Assembly (NCBI RefSeq): GCF_051124815.1
Contig: NZ_CP118487.1
Coordinates: 124,001-188,000, forward strand
DNA length: 64,000 nucleotides
Reading direction: 5' to 3'
Source: Azospirillum sp051124815
GTDB lineage: Bacteria > Pseudomonadota > Alphaproteobacteria > Azospirillales > Azospirillaceae
Position 1 is the first letter of the stretch; each line of letters starts with the position of its first letter. A program made the position numbers and the translations under genes. Under the pieces are notes generated by a model that was not told the origin of the DNA, searched no databases, and was given only the letters and a program-made list of their open reading frames with translations. Of this stretch, positions 56,397 through 64,000 are shown piece by piece.

Positions 56397-57382
56397 GCGT
56401 CGTCTCCCGTCAGCTCGCCGAGGACGGCGACGATCGTCCGTTTCGCCAGCTCGATCTTGAAGGCGTTGTCGCGAAGCCCGGTCGCGGCGGCCAGTTCCGC
56501 CTCCGCGGCGGCGCGGAAACTCTCCGCATTGGCCGGCCGGCCCTTCAGCGCGGCTTCGGCCGCCGAGGCCCGCCACGGCTTGTGGGCGACGCCGCCCAGC
56601 GCCAGCCGCACATCGCGCACCGTGTCGTTGTCGTCGATGTCGAGGGCGGCGGCAACCGAGACCAGCGCGAAGGCATAGCTCGCGCGGTCGCGAACCTTGC
56701 GGTAGGTCGAGCGGCGGGCGAAGGGCAGGGGCGGGAGTTCGACCGCGGTGATCAGCTCGCCCGGTTTCAGTTCCGTCTCGATGTCCGGCCGGTCGCCGGG
56801 CAGGCGGTGCAGGTCGGCAAGCGCGATGCTCCGGGTCCCGTCCGGACCGTCCAGATGCACCGTGGCGTCGAGGGCGGCCAGCGCCACGCACATGTCGGAC
56901 GGATGGGTGGCGACGCAGGACGGCGACGCGCCGAGGATCGCGTGGTAGCGGTTGAAACCATCGCGGGCGTCGCAGCCGGCCCCCGGCTGCCGTTTGTTGC
57001 AGGCCGCAGCATTGTCGTAGAAATAGCGGCAGCGCGTGCGCTGCAGGATGTTGCCGCCGACCGTCGCCATGTTGCGGATCTGGGCGCTGGCCCCGGCAAG
57101 GATGGCGCGGGCCAGCAGCGGATAATGGGCGCGCACATGGGGATCGGCGGCGAGCGCGGTGTTGGTCGCCGCCGCCCCGATCAGCAGACCGCCGTCGGCG
57201 CGCGGCTCGATGCCGTGCGGCAGGCCGGTGACGTCGACCAGCATCTCCGGCCGCTCGACCGTCTCGCGCATCAGATCGACCAGATTGGTACCGCCGCCAA
57301 GATAGCGCGCCGCGGCGTTGCCCTTGGTCAGTTCGATGGCGGCGGAGGAGTCGGATGCCCGTTCATAGGTGAAGGGGTTCAT
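56393..57382 (-). CDS. paoB: Aldehyde dehydrogenase, FAD-binding subunit (PaoB-like)
   Basis: A 329-residue subunit with the FAD motif RYLGGGTNLVDLM and AQIRNMATVGGNI. An insertion CRYFYDNAAACNKRQPGAGC carries the cysteines of the extra 4Fe-4S cluster known in E. coli PaoB. It links the 2Fe-2S and molybdenum subunits. Start and stop overlap its neighbours by 4 bp each. Confidence 0.93.
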   Translation of the reverse strand: MNPFTYERASDSSAAIELTKGNAAARYLGGGTNLVDLMRETVERPEMLVDVTGLPHGIEPRADGGLLIGAAATNTALAADPHVRAHYPLLARAILAGASAQIRNMATVGGNILQRTRCRYFYDNAAACNKRQPGAGCDARDGFNRYHAILGASPSCVATHPSDMCVALAALDATVHLDGPDGTRSIALADLHRLPGDRPDIETELKPGELITAVELPPLPFARRSTYRKVRDRASYAFALVSVAAALDIDDNDTVRDVRLALGGVAHKPWRASAAEAALKGRPANAESFRAAAEAELAAATGLRDNAFKIELAKRTIVAVLGELTGDDA

Positions 57383-57912
57383 GCCCGCGCCCCTTCCTGC
57401 ATTTTGTCCAGCGTTTCGGAGATCGCCTCGATGATTCCGTTGTAGGCGCCGCAGCGGCAGAGATTGCCGCTCATGCGTTCGCGCAGTTCCCGCTCGTCCA
57501 CGGTGACGCTGGCCGCCGACAGGTCGGCGGTGACGACGCTCGGAACATTGCGCTCGATCTCGCGCGCCATGCCGACGGCGGAACAGAGCTGGCCAGGCGT
57601 GCAGTAGCCGCACTGGAAGCCGTCATGCTCGACGAAGGCCTGCTGCAGCGGGTGGAGTTCGTCGTCGTCGCCCAGCCCTTCGACGGTGGTGATGCTGCGG
57701 CCCTGGTATTGGACCGCAAACGCCAGGCAGGAATTGATGCGTTCGCCGTCGACCAGAACGGTGCAGGCGCCGCAGGCGCCCTGGTCGCAGCCTTTCTTGG
57801 TGCCGGTGAAGCCCAGACTGTTGCGGAGCAGGTCGAGCAGCGAGCTGCGGATGTCCGCCTCGACCTCGACGCATTGTCCATTGATGGTGAAGTTCATCAG
57901 CGCATTCCCCAT
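57379..57912 (-). CDS. paoA: Aldehyde dehydrogenase, 2Fe-2S subunit (PaoA-like), without Tat signal
   Basis: A 177-residue ferredoxin-type subunit. The two cluster sites are CDQGACGACTVLVDG...NSC and CGYCTPGQ...CRCGAYN. E. coli PaoA has a Tat signal and acts in the periplasm; here the protein begins directly with the ferredoxin fold (MGNALMNFTINGQCVEV), so the complex is probably cytoplasmic. An ATG at 57897 is an alternative start. First gene of the operon; no PaoD-type maturation gene follows. Confidence 0.93.
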   Translation of the reverse strand: MGNALMNFTINGQCVEVEADIRSSLLDLLRNSLGFTGTKKGCDQGACGACTVLVDGERINSCLAFAVQYQGRSITTVEGLGDDDELHPLQQAFVEHDGFQCGYCTPGQLCSAVGMAREIERNVPSVVTADLSAASVTVDERELRERMSGNLCRCGAYNGIIEAISETLDKMQEGARA

Positions 57913-58045
57913 GTCGGAGCGGGTCCTGGCCGACGGCAGCCGGCGGCCGGCCCCTCCGCCTTGCGGGCGGATTGAGCCGGCGTATCAACCGTCAGCGACG
58001 CGGGAAATCACGCAGGTCGGGGAAAAATTTTCCGGGTTGGGCAAA

Positions 58046-58191
58046 TCCCCCTCTCCCCCCCGGGGAGAGGGTCGGGGTGAGGGGGATGCACAGCGTGGAT
58101 TTTCATAGACGGGCCGGGGGAAGCGGTTCTTGAAGAACCTCCCAACGCGCCCCCCTCACCCTAACCCTCTCCCCGGGGGGGAGAGGGGATT
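58046..58191. repeat. GC-rich palindromic repeats between paoA and the sugar ATPase gene
   Basis: Two copies of the family face each other: ccccctctccccccggggagaggg at the left (58046 onward) and ccctaaccctctccccgggggggagagggg at the right (to 58191), each able to form its own stem, plus ggttcttgaagaacc near 58125-58139. It lies upstream of paoA and downstream of the sugar ATPase, and may end transcription of the latter. Confidence 0.75.
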
Positions 58192-58201
58192 AATCAGCCA
58201 T

Positions 58202-59311
<1,110 letters not shown>

Positions 59312-59318
59312 CGGAAGA

Positions 59319-60209
59319 TCACCCCTTGACGGAGCCGGCGGTCAGACCGCGGATGAAGTATTTCCCGGCGAGCACATAGACGACGAGGGTGGGCAGGCCG
59401 GCGATCATCGCCGCCGCCATGTCGACGTTGTACTGCTTCACGCCGGTGGTGGTGTTGACGAGGTTGTTCAGCGCGACCGTCACCGGCTGCGCGCCGCCCG
59501 CCGCGAAGGACGCCCCGTACAGGAAGTCGTTCCAGATCTGGGTGAACTGCCAGATGATCGTCACCACCAGGATCGGCAGCGACAGCGGCAGCATGATCTT
59601 GGTGAAGATCTGGAAGAAGCCGGCGCCGTCGATGGTCGCGGCCTTCACCAGATCGTCGGGGATGCTGACGTAATAATTGCGGAAGAACAGCGTGGTGAAG
59701 GCAAGCCCGTACACCACATGCACCAGGATCAGCCCGCCGGCGCTGCCGGCCAGCCCCAGGAACCCCAGCGTCTGCGCCATCGGCAGCAGGATCACCTGCG
59801 ACGGCAGGAAGCTGCCGAACAGGATCATGCCGAACACCACGTTGGCGCCGCGGAACCGCCACTTGGTCAGGGCATAGCCGTTCAGCGCCCCGAAGATGGT
59901 GGAGATGACCACCGCCGGCACGACGATGACGATGGAGTTGAGGAAATAGGGCGCCATGCCGCGGCAATCGGCGCCGATGCAGGCGCGGTTCCAGGCATAG
60001 CTCCAGGCGTCCAGGCTGAAATCGCGCGGCAGCGACAAGAGCGAGCCGGTGCGGATCTCCTCCGGGCTCTTGAAGGAGGTGGTGATCATCAGCAGCAGCG
60101 GCAGCAGGTAATAGGCCGCGAACAGCAGGAGGATCAGGTACAGGCCCCAGCGGGCGATGCGGGCGCCGGTGCCCTGCGCCGGCGGCAGGGCGGAGGTCAG
60201 GCTAGACAC
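59319..60209 (-). CDS. Sugar ABC transporter permease (MalG type)
   Basis: A 296-residue permease with six helices and a GTG start that overlaps the MalF-type gene by 8 bp. It has the EAA loop around DDLVKAATIDGAGFFQIFTKIMLPLS (core EAA-like KAATIDGAG). The long loop with PRDFSLDAWSYAWNRACIG is typical of glucose/mannose (Gts) permeases. Confidence 0.94.
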   Translation of the reverse strand: MSSLTSALPPAQGTGARIARWGLYLILLLFAAYYLLPLLLMITTSFKSPEEIRTGSLLSLPRDFSLDAWSYAWNRACIGADCRGMAPYFLNSIVIVVPAVVISTIFGALNGYALTKWRFRGANVVFGMILFGSFLPSQVILLPMAQTLGFLGLAGSAGGLILVHVVYGLAFTTLFFRNYYVSIPDDLVKAATIDGAGFFQIFTKIMLPLSLPILVVTIIWQFTQIWNDFLYGASFAAGGAQPVTVALNNLVNTTTGVKQYNVDMAAAMIAGLPTLVVYVLAGKYFIRGLTAGSVKG

Positions 60210-61167
60210 GCTTGCCTCCCTTCAGTTCGGAATAGAGGTAGGGCACGATGATCGCCACCACGGTGGCCAGCATCATCAGCGCGCTGGCCGAGCCGATGGC
60301 GATCTGGTTGCGGCGGAAGGTCATCTCGTACATGAAGGTCGCCGGCAGGTCAGACGCGTAGCCGGGACCGCCGCCGGTCAGCGCCACCACGAGGTCGTAG
60401 CTCTTGACCGCGAGGTGGGCGAGGATGACGAAGGCGCTCATGAACACCGGCCGGATCGACGGCAGGACGATGCCCCAATAGATGCGCGGCAGGCTGGCGC
60501 CGTCGAGATAGGCCGCCTTGATGATCTCCTGATCGACGCCGCGCAGCGCCGCCAGGAACAGCGCCATGACGAAGCCGGAGCTTTGCCAGACCGCCGCGAT
60601 CACCAGTGTGTAGACGGCGGTGTCCTGCTGGACGATCCAGTCGAAGGTGAAGGCGGGAAAGCCCAGGTCGCGTACGAATTGCTGGATGCCGATGCCGGGA
60701 TTGAGGATCCATTTCCAGGCGGTGCCGGTGACGATGAAGCTGAGCGCCATCGGGTAGAGATAGACGGTGCGCAACGCCCCTTCGCCGCGGATGCGCTGGT
60801 CGAGCAGCACCGCCAGCAGGATGCCGATGACGAGGCTGATGCCGATGAACAGCCCGCCAAAGATCAGCAGATTCTCGATGGCGACGTACCAGCGCTCGAT
60901 CCGCCACAGCTTGGAGAAGGCTTCGGCCCCGACCAGATCGTAGGACGGCAGCATCCGGGAATTGGTGAAGCTGATATAGACCGTCCAGGCGATGAAGCCG
61001 TAGACGAAGAGCAGGATCGCCGCGAAGGACGGGGCGACCACCAGCTTCGACAGATGCCGCTGCGCCACCGCGCGCAGCCCGGTCGTCCGCGGCGGAGCGG
61101 CGTTGCCAGGAACGGCCCCGGCGTCCTCTCCGGCGGCCGGTCGCAAGGATGGGGTCTGCATGGTCAT
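60202..61167 (-). CDS. Sugar ABC transporter permease (MalF type)
   Basis: A 321-residue permease. A 40-residue cytoplasmic tail is followed by about six helices and the EAA loop QEIIKAAYLDGASLPRIYW (core KAAYLDGAS). First gene of the permease-ATPase operon. The ATG at 61167 is the best start; open frame continues upstream to 61377 but crosses the regulatory block. Confidence 0.92.
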   Translation of the reverse strand: MTMQTPSLRPAAGEDAGAVPGNAAPPRTTGLRAVAQRHLSKLVVAPSFAAILLFVYGFIAWTVYISFTNSRMLPSYDLVGAEAFSKLWRIERWYVAIENLLIFGGLFIGISLVIGILLAVLLDQRIRGEGALRTVYLYPMALSFIVTGTAWKWILNPGIGIQQFVRDLGFPAFTFDWIVQQDTAVYTLVIAAVWQSSGFVMALFLAALRGVDQEIIKAAYLDGASLPRIYWGIVLPSIRPVFMSAFVILAHLAVKSYDLVVALTGGGPGYASDLPATFMYEMTFRRNQIAIGSASALMMLATVVAIIVPYLYSELKGGKRV

Positions 61168-61334
61168 GGTGAGATGCTCGGCAGCATGTGTGCCGGCGCT
61201 GCACACGGATGCAGGTCGCGCATGTCGGTTCCCTCCCGTGACGGGTTGCTGTTGGACCGTCCGGATGAGGTCTCGTCCGGCGGTCGTTCGCTTGGCGGTC
61301 ACTGTACGCTGCCGATGATGCGCGGGGCGGACAA

Positions 61335-61385
61335 TTTGGTAACGCGGCGCTTTCCCGGCGCCCGCGTTGTTACGCAACCGTTACA
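61335..61385. promoter_or_regulatory. Conserved 51-bp regulatory block, copy B
   Basis: TTTGGTAAC, 25 bases, GTTACGCAACCGTTACA, in the same orientation and with the same spacing as copy A at 50341-50391. It lies between the sugar permease operon (168 bp away) and pgl (77 bp away). The rest of this 294-base intergenic region (61168-61461) shows no gene. Confidence 0.8.
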
Positions 61386-61461
61386 CAGATGCGCGCGCAC
61401 GTGCGGGGCGGGCGGATTATGGTCTGCGCCAACGAACAAGATTTGACGGGGAGCTTCCATC

Positions 61462-62151
61462 ATGACCGCGCGCCTTCGTGTGTTCCGAGATGCCCAGGAC
61501 CTTGCCGAAACCCTGGCCGACGAGACGGCGGCCCTGCTGACCGCCGCCATCGCGGCGCGCGGGCGCGCTACCATGGCGCTGCCGGGCGGACGGACGCCGG
61601 CGCCCTTCCTGACGGCGCTCGGCCGGCGCGATGTCGATTGGAGCCGGGTGACGGCGACGCTGGTCGACGACCGCTGGCTGCCGCCCGACAGTCCGGACAG
61701 CAACGCCGCCACCCTGCATGCGTCTCTCCTGTCCGCCGCGCCCGCCATCCGCTTCGTCCCGCTTTATACCGGTGCCGCGACGCCGGAGGAGGGCGAGGCC
61801 GCCTGCGCCGAGGCGTTGCGCGTGCTTGATGGACCGTTCGACCTGATGGTGACCGGCATGGGCGAGGACGGGCATATCGCTTCGCTCTTCCCTGACGCTC
61901 CGGGGCTCGCCGCAGCCAGGGAGGGGGCGGCACCGTGCCGGGCCATGCGCTCCCCCACCGCGCCGCATCCGCGCATGTCGCTGACCCTGCCGCGCCTGCT
62001 CGACAGCCGGCGCATCGTCGTGCTGATCACCGGCGGAGCCAAGCGCGCGGTGCTGGAACAGGCCCGCGCGGCAGGTCCGGAAGACGCGATGCCGGTGCGC
62101 GCCCTGTTGCGCCGGGGCGGGGCCGACACCATGGTCTGCTGGGCACCGTGA
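61462..62151 (+). CDS. pgl: 6-phosphogluconolactonase
   Basis: A 229-residue enzyme of the Pgl/DevB (SolB) type, a member of the NagB/RpiA fold. It hydrolyses 6-phosphogluconolactone in the Entner-Doudoroff and pentose phosphate routes. Landmarks: ATMALPGGRTPAPFL, VTATLVDDRWLPPDSPDSN and MGEDGHIASLFP. zwf and edd are not adjacent. It is divergent from the sugar permease genes and likely shares their regulation. Confidence 0.93.
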   Translation: MTARLRVFRDAQDLAETLADETAALLTAAIAARGRATMALPGGRTPAPFLTALGRRDVDWSRVTATLVDDRWLPPDSPDSNAATLHASLLSAAPAIRFVPLYTGAATPEEGEAACAEALRVLDGPFDLMVTGMGEDGHIASLFPDAPGLAAAREGAAPCRAMRSPTAPHPRMSLTLPRLLDSRRIVVLITGGAKRAVLEQARAAGPEDAMPVRALLRRGGADTMVCWAP

Positions 62152-62197
62152 ACCGGCGGCTTAGCCGGGCAACACGTCACGAAGGGATTTGGAGACG

Positions 62198-63214
62198 ATG
62201 AAGAGTCTGTCGGTCGGACTGCTGGGTTTCGGCCTTGCCGGGTCGGTATTCCACGCGCCGCTGATCCTCAGCGAACCGCGCCTGCGCCTGACGGCAATCG
62301 CCAGTTCGCGCACCGACGACATCCGCCGCGCCGCGCCGGGGGCGCAAGCGACCACGGCCGAGGCGGTGATCGCCGACCCCGCCATCGACCTCGTGGTGAT
62401 CGCCACTCCCAACACCAGCCACGCCCCCCTGGCCCGCGAGGCACTGCTGGCCGGCAAGCATGTGGTGATCGACAAGCCGATGGCGACCACCGCCGCCGAG
62501 GCCGACGAGCTGATCGACCTCGCCAAGCGGCAGGGGCGGCTGCTGACCGTCTTCCACAACCGGCGCTGGGACAACGACTTCCTGACCCTGCGTGCCTGCC
62601 TGGACAATGGCGAGGTCGGCCGCCCCTACCACTACGAGGCGCATTTCGACCGTTTCCGGCCGCAGATCAAGCAGGGCTGGCGCGAGCAGACGCTGGCAGG
62701 CTCCGGCGTGCTGTTCGACCTCGGCGCCCATCTGATCGATCAGGCGCTGACCCTGTTCGGCATGCCCGACCGCATCCTCGCCGATGTCGGTGCCCAGCGG
62801 CCGGGCGCGCAGGTCGACGACTGGTTCCACATCGTGCTCGGCTATGGGCCGATGCGGGCGATCCTGCATTGCGGCACGGTGGTCTGCCGGCCGGGTCCGC
62901 GCTTCCAACTGCATGGCGACTGCGGCAGCTTCCTCAAGCACGGAATGGACGGGCAGGAGGCGGCCCTGCGCGCCGGCCGCATGCCGACCGAAGCCGGCTG
63001 GGGCGTGGACGATCCGGAGAATTTCGCCCTGCTGGTCCGGGCCGACGGCACGGAACGGCGGCTGGAGACACTGCGCGGCGACTACCCTGCCTTCTACCGA
63101 GGTGTTGCCGCATCCATCCTCGACGGCGCCCCGCCGCCGGTGACGGCCGAGCAGGCGCGCGACGTGCTGACGGTACTGGAAATGGTGAGGAAGGCGGCGG
63201 GATTGCCGGCCTGA
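62198..63214 (+). CDS. Gfo/Idh/MocA-family oxidoreductase
   Basis: A 338-residue NAD(P) sugar dehydrogenase. The Rossmann start is SVGLLGFGLAGSVFHAPL, followed by the conserved KHVVIDKPMA and the FHNRRWDNDF segment typical of the YdgJ/IolW branch (inositol- or sugar-oxidising enzymes). The active site likely includes Lys in DKPMA and His in LGAHLIDQAL. It lies 46 bp after pgl on the same strand. The substrate is unknown. Confidence 0.9.
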   Translation: MKSLSVGLLGFGLAGSVFHAPLILSEPRLRLTAIASSRTDDIRRAAPGAQATTAEAVIADPAIDLVVIATPNTSHAPLAREALLAGKHVVIDKPMATTAAEADELIDLAKRQGRLLTVFHNRRWDNDFLTLRACLDNGEVGRPYHYEAHFDRFRPQIKQGWREQTLAGSGVLFDLGAHLIDQALTLFGMPDRILADVGAQRPGAQVDDWFHIVLGYGPMRAILHCGTVVCRPGPRFQLHGDCGSFLKHGMDGQEAALRAGRMPTEAGWGVDDPENFALLVRADGTERRLETLRGDYPAFYRGVAASILDGAPPPVTAEQARDVLTVLEMVRKAAGLPA

Positions 63215-63216
63215 CT

Positions 63217-64000
63217 CTATCCTCGCCAGGGCACCACACCCTGCGGCAACCGGCGGCCCAGCGCCCCGGCGGCGAGCATCGCAACCAGCACGACCAGGAT
63301 GGCGATGACGCCAAGCGCTGCGCCCAAAGTCGGGCTGCCGCCCTCCTCCAGCGCATAGACGACGACGCCGATCGTCTCCCGTCCCTGCGACCACAGCAGG
63401 ATGGAGACGGTCAGCTCGTTGAAGGCGGTCAGGAACACCAGCAGCCCGCCGGCGGCAGCCGCAGGCGCCACCAGCGGCGCCACCACCGTCACCAGCCGCC
63501 GCAGCGGCCCGGCGCCCAGCGCGCGGGCGGCCTCCTCCATCGTCGGGTCGAGTGCGGCGCAGGCCGCCTGCACCGGCCGCAGGGCGAGCGGCAGGAAGCG
63601 GACCAGATAGGCCGCCAGAATGATCCACAGCGTGCCGTACAGGCTGACGCCCAGTCCCGGCAGCGGCTTCAGGAACAGCAGGATGCAGCCGATGCCCAGC
63701 ACCACCCCCGGCACGGCGTGCGGCAGTTCCACCAGCACGCCGACCGCCCGCGCGATCCGCCCGGCTCCGCCGCCCTGCGCCATGCCATGGGCCAGCGGCA
63801 CCGCCAGGAGTGCCAGCAGCCCCGCCGCCGATCCCGACAGCAGCATCGAATTGGCAAAGGCCCGCCCGACCTGATCGAGCGCCAGCACCTCGCGGTAATG
63901 GGCCAGAGTCAGCGTCCCGAGTCCGACCGGCAGGCCATAGACGCTGACGAGGCTGGTCGCCAGCAGCGCCGTCAGCGGTGCCGCGACCATCAGTACCAGC
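63217..64000 (-). CDS. ABC transporter permease, iron/thiamine/phosphonate type (5' end outside window)
   Basis: At least 257 residues with about six helices of the binding-protein-dependent transport fold, including the EAA loop MEEAARALGAGPLRRLVTVVAPL. The style (LTLAHYREVL, ELPHAVPGVVLGIG, FLTAFNELTVSILLWS) resembles the second half of two-domain FbpB/ThiP/PhnV-like permeases. The frame remains open past 63990 to the right edge, so an N-terminal half may be missing. Transport role is certain; the substrate is not. Confidence 0.85.
   Translation of the reverse strand, partial: LVLMVAAPLTALLATSLVSVYGLPVGLGTLTLAHYREVLALDQVGRAFANSMLLSGSAAGLLALLAVPLAHGMAQGGGAGRIARAVGVLVELPHAVPGVVLGIGCILLFLKPLPGLGVSLYGTLWIILAAYLVRFLPLALRPVQAACAALDPTMEEAARALGAGPLRRLVTVVAPLVAPAAAAGGLLVFLTAFNELTVSILLWSQGRETIGVVVYALEEGGSPTLGAALGVIAILVVLVAMLAAGALGRRLPQGVVPWRG

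Overview
The window is a high-GC chromosome or chromid segment from an alphaproteobacterium. The best guess is Azospirillum or a close relative in the Rhodospirillales. The support is strong GC codon bias, recurrent GC-rich 'ccctctcccc/ggggagaggg' palindromes between genes, a GGAAC-N17-CGTT promoter of the alphaproteobacterial EcfG type, an FNR/FixK-type box, and a soil or rhizosphere gene content (dipeptide, uronate-type TRAP and sugar transporters, efflux, arsenic, PQQ and molybdenum dehydrogenases). No rRNA, tRNA, CRISPR array, insertion sequence or phage gene was seen.

Layout. (1) 1-10204: an RpiR-type regulator followed by a compact operon that looks built for peptides containing D-amino acids or isoaspartate. 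It holds a D-amino-acid transaminase, a fused DppD-DppF ATPase, a periplasmic binding protein, two permeases, a DmpA-type aminopeptidase, a DppA-type D-aminopeptidase and an isoaspartyl peptidase. (2) 10333-15955: single genes (oxidoreductase, HemJ/CopD-like membrane protein, VOC protein), an AT-rich islet (about 12.28-13.4 kb) with one orphan gene that looks like a PD-(D/E)xK nuclease-fold protein, a small disordered protein, a SleB-type cell wall hydrolase and a CBS-BON protein. (3) 16032-19942: an FAD amine oxidase, a LysR regulator and a 2-oxoadipate dioxygenase/decarboxylase (HglS/YdcJ), an arrangement like the lysine/pipecolate genes of Pseudomonas. (4) 19944-27360: a GAF-GGDEF(degenerate)-EAL protein with a GAF-only paralogue, an ArsB/NhaD-type permease and a three-gene TRAP transporter. 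(5) 27959-30684: EmrAB-type efflux. (6) 30716-33717: adhE with an FNR-type box and two copies of the palindrome TGTAG-N5-CTACA. (7) 33718-35700: arsR-arsC-acr3.

(8) 35832-36088: a 26-residue membrane peptide gene with its own stress-type promoter, strong ribosome binding site and terminator. (9) 36150-41065: LysR with a divergent quinone reductase, an acetyltransferase, a PQQ sugar dehydrogenase and a HisKA_2-type sensor kinase. (10) 41131-48516: groES-groEL, a secreted protein of unknown function, a zinc alcohol dehydrogenase, an acyltransferase-like membrane protein and a GT87-like mannosyltransferase. (11) 48959-63214: a sugar module. A glucose-type binding protein diverges from an OmpR/EnvZ-type pair (GltR/GtrS-like). 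The matching ATPase and permeases lie about 8 kb away, divergent from 6-phosphogluconolactonase. Both intergenic regions carry the same conserved 51-bp block, so the split transporter, the two-component system and pgl probably form one regulon. Between the two halves sit an orphan CcdA-like antitoxin, an aldo/keto reductase and a PaoABC-type molybdenum aldehyde dehydrogenase. (12) 63217 to the right edge: an ABC permease cut by the window end.

All functional names come from reading the translated sequences by eye and from family knowledge. No database search was run.
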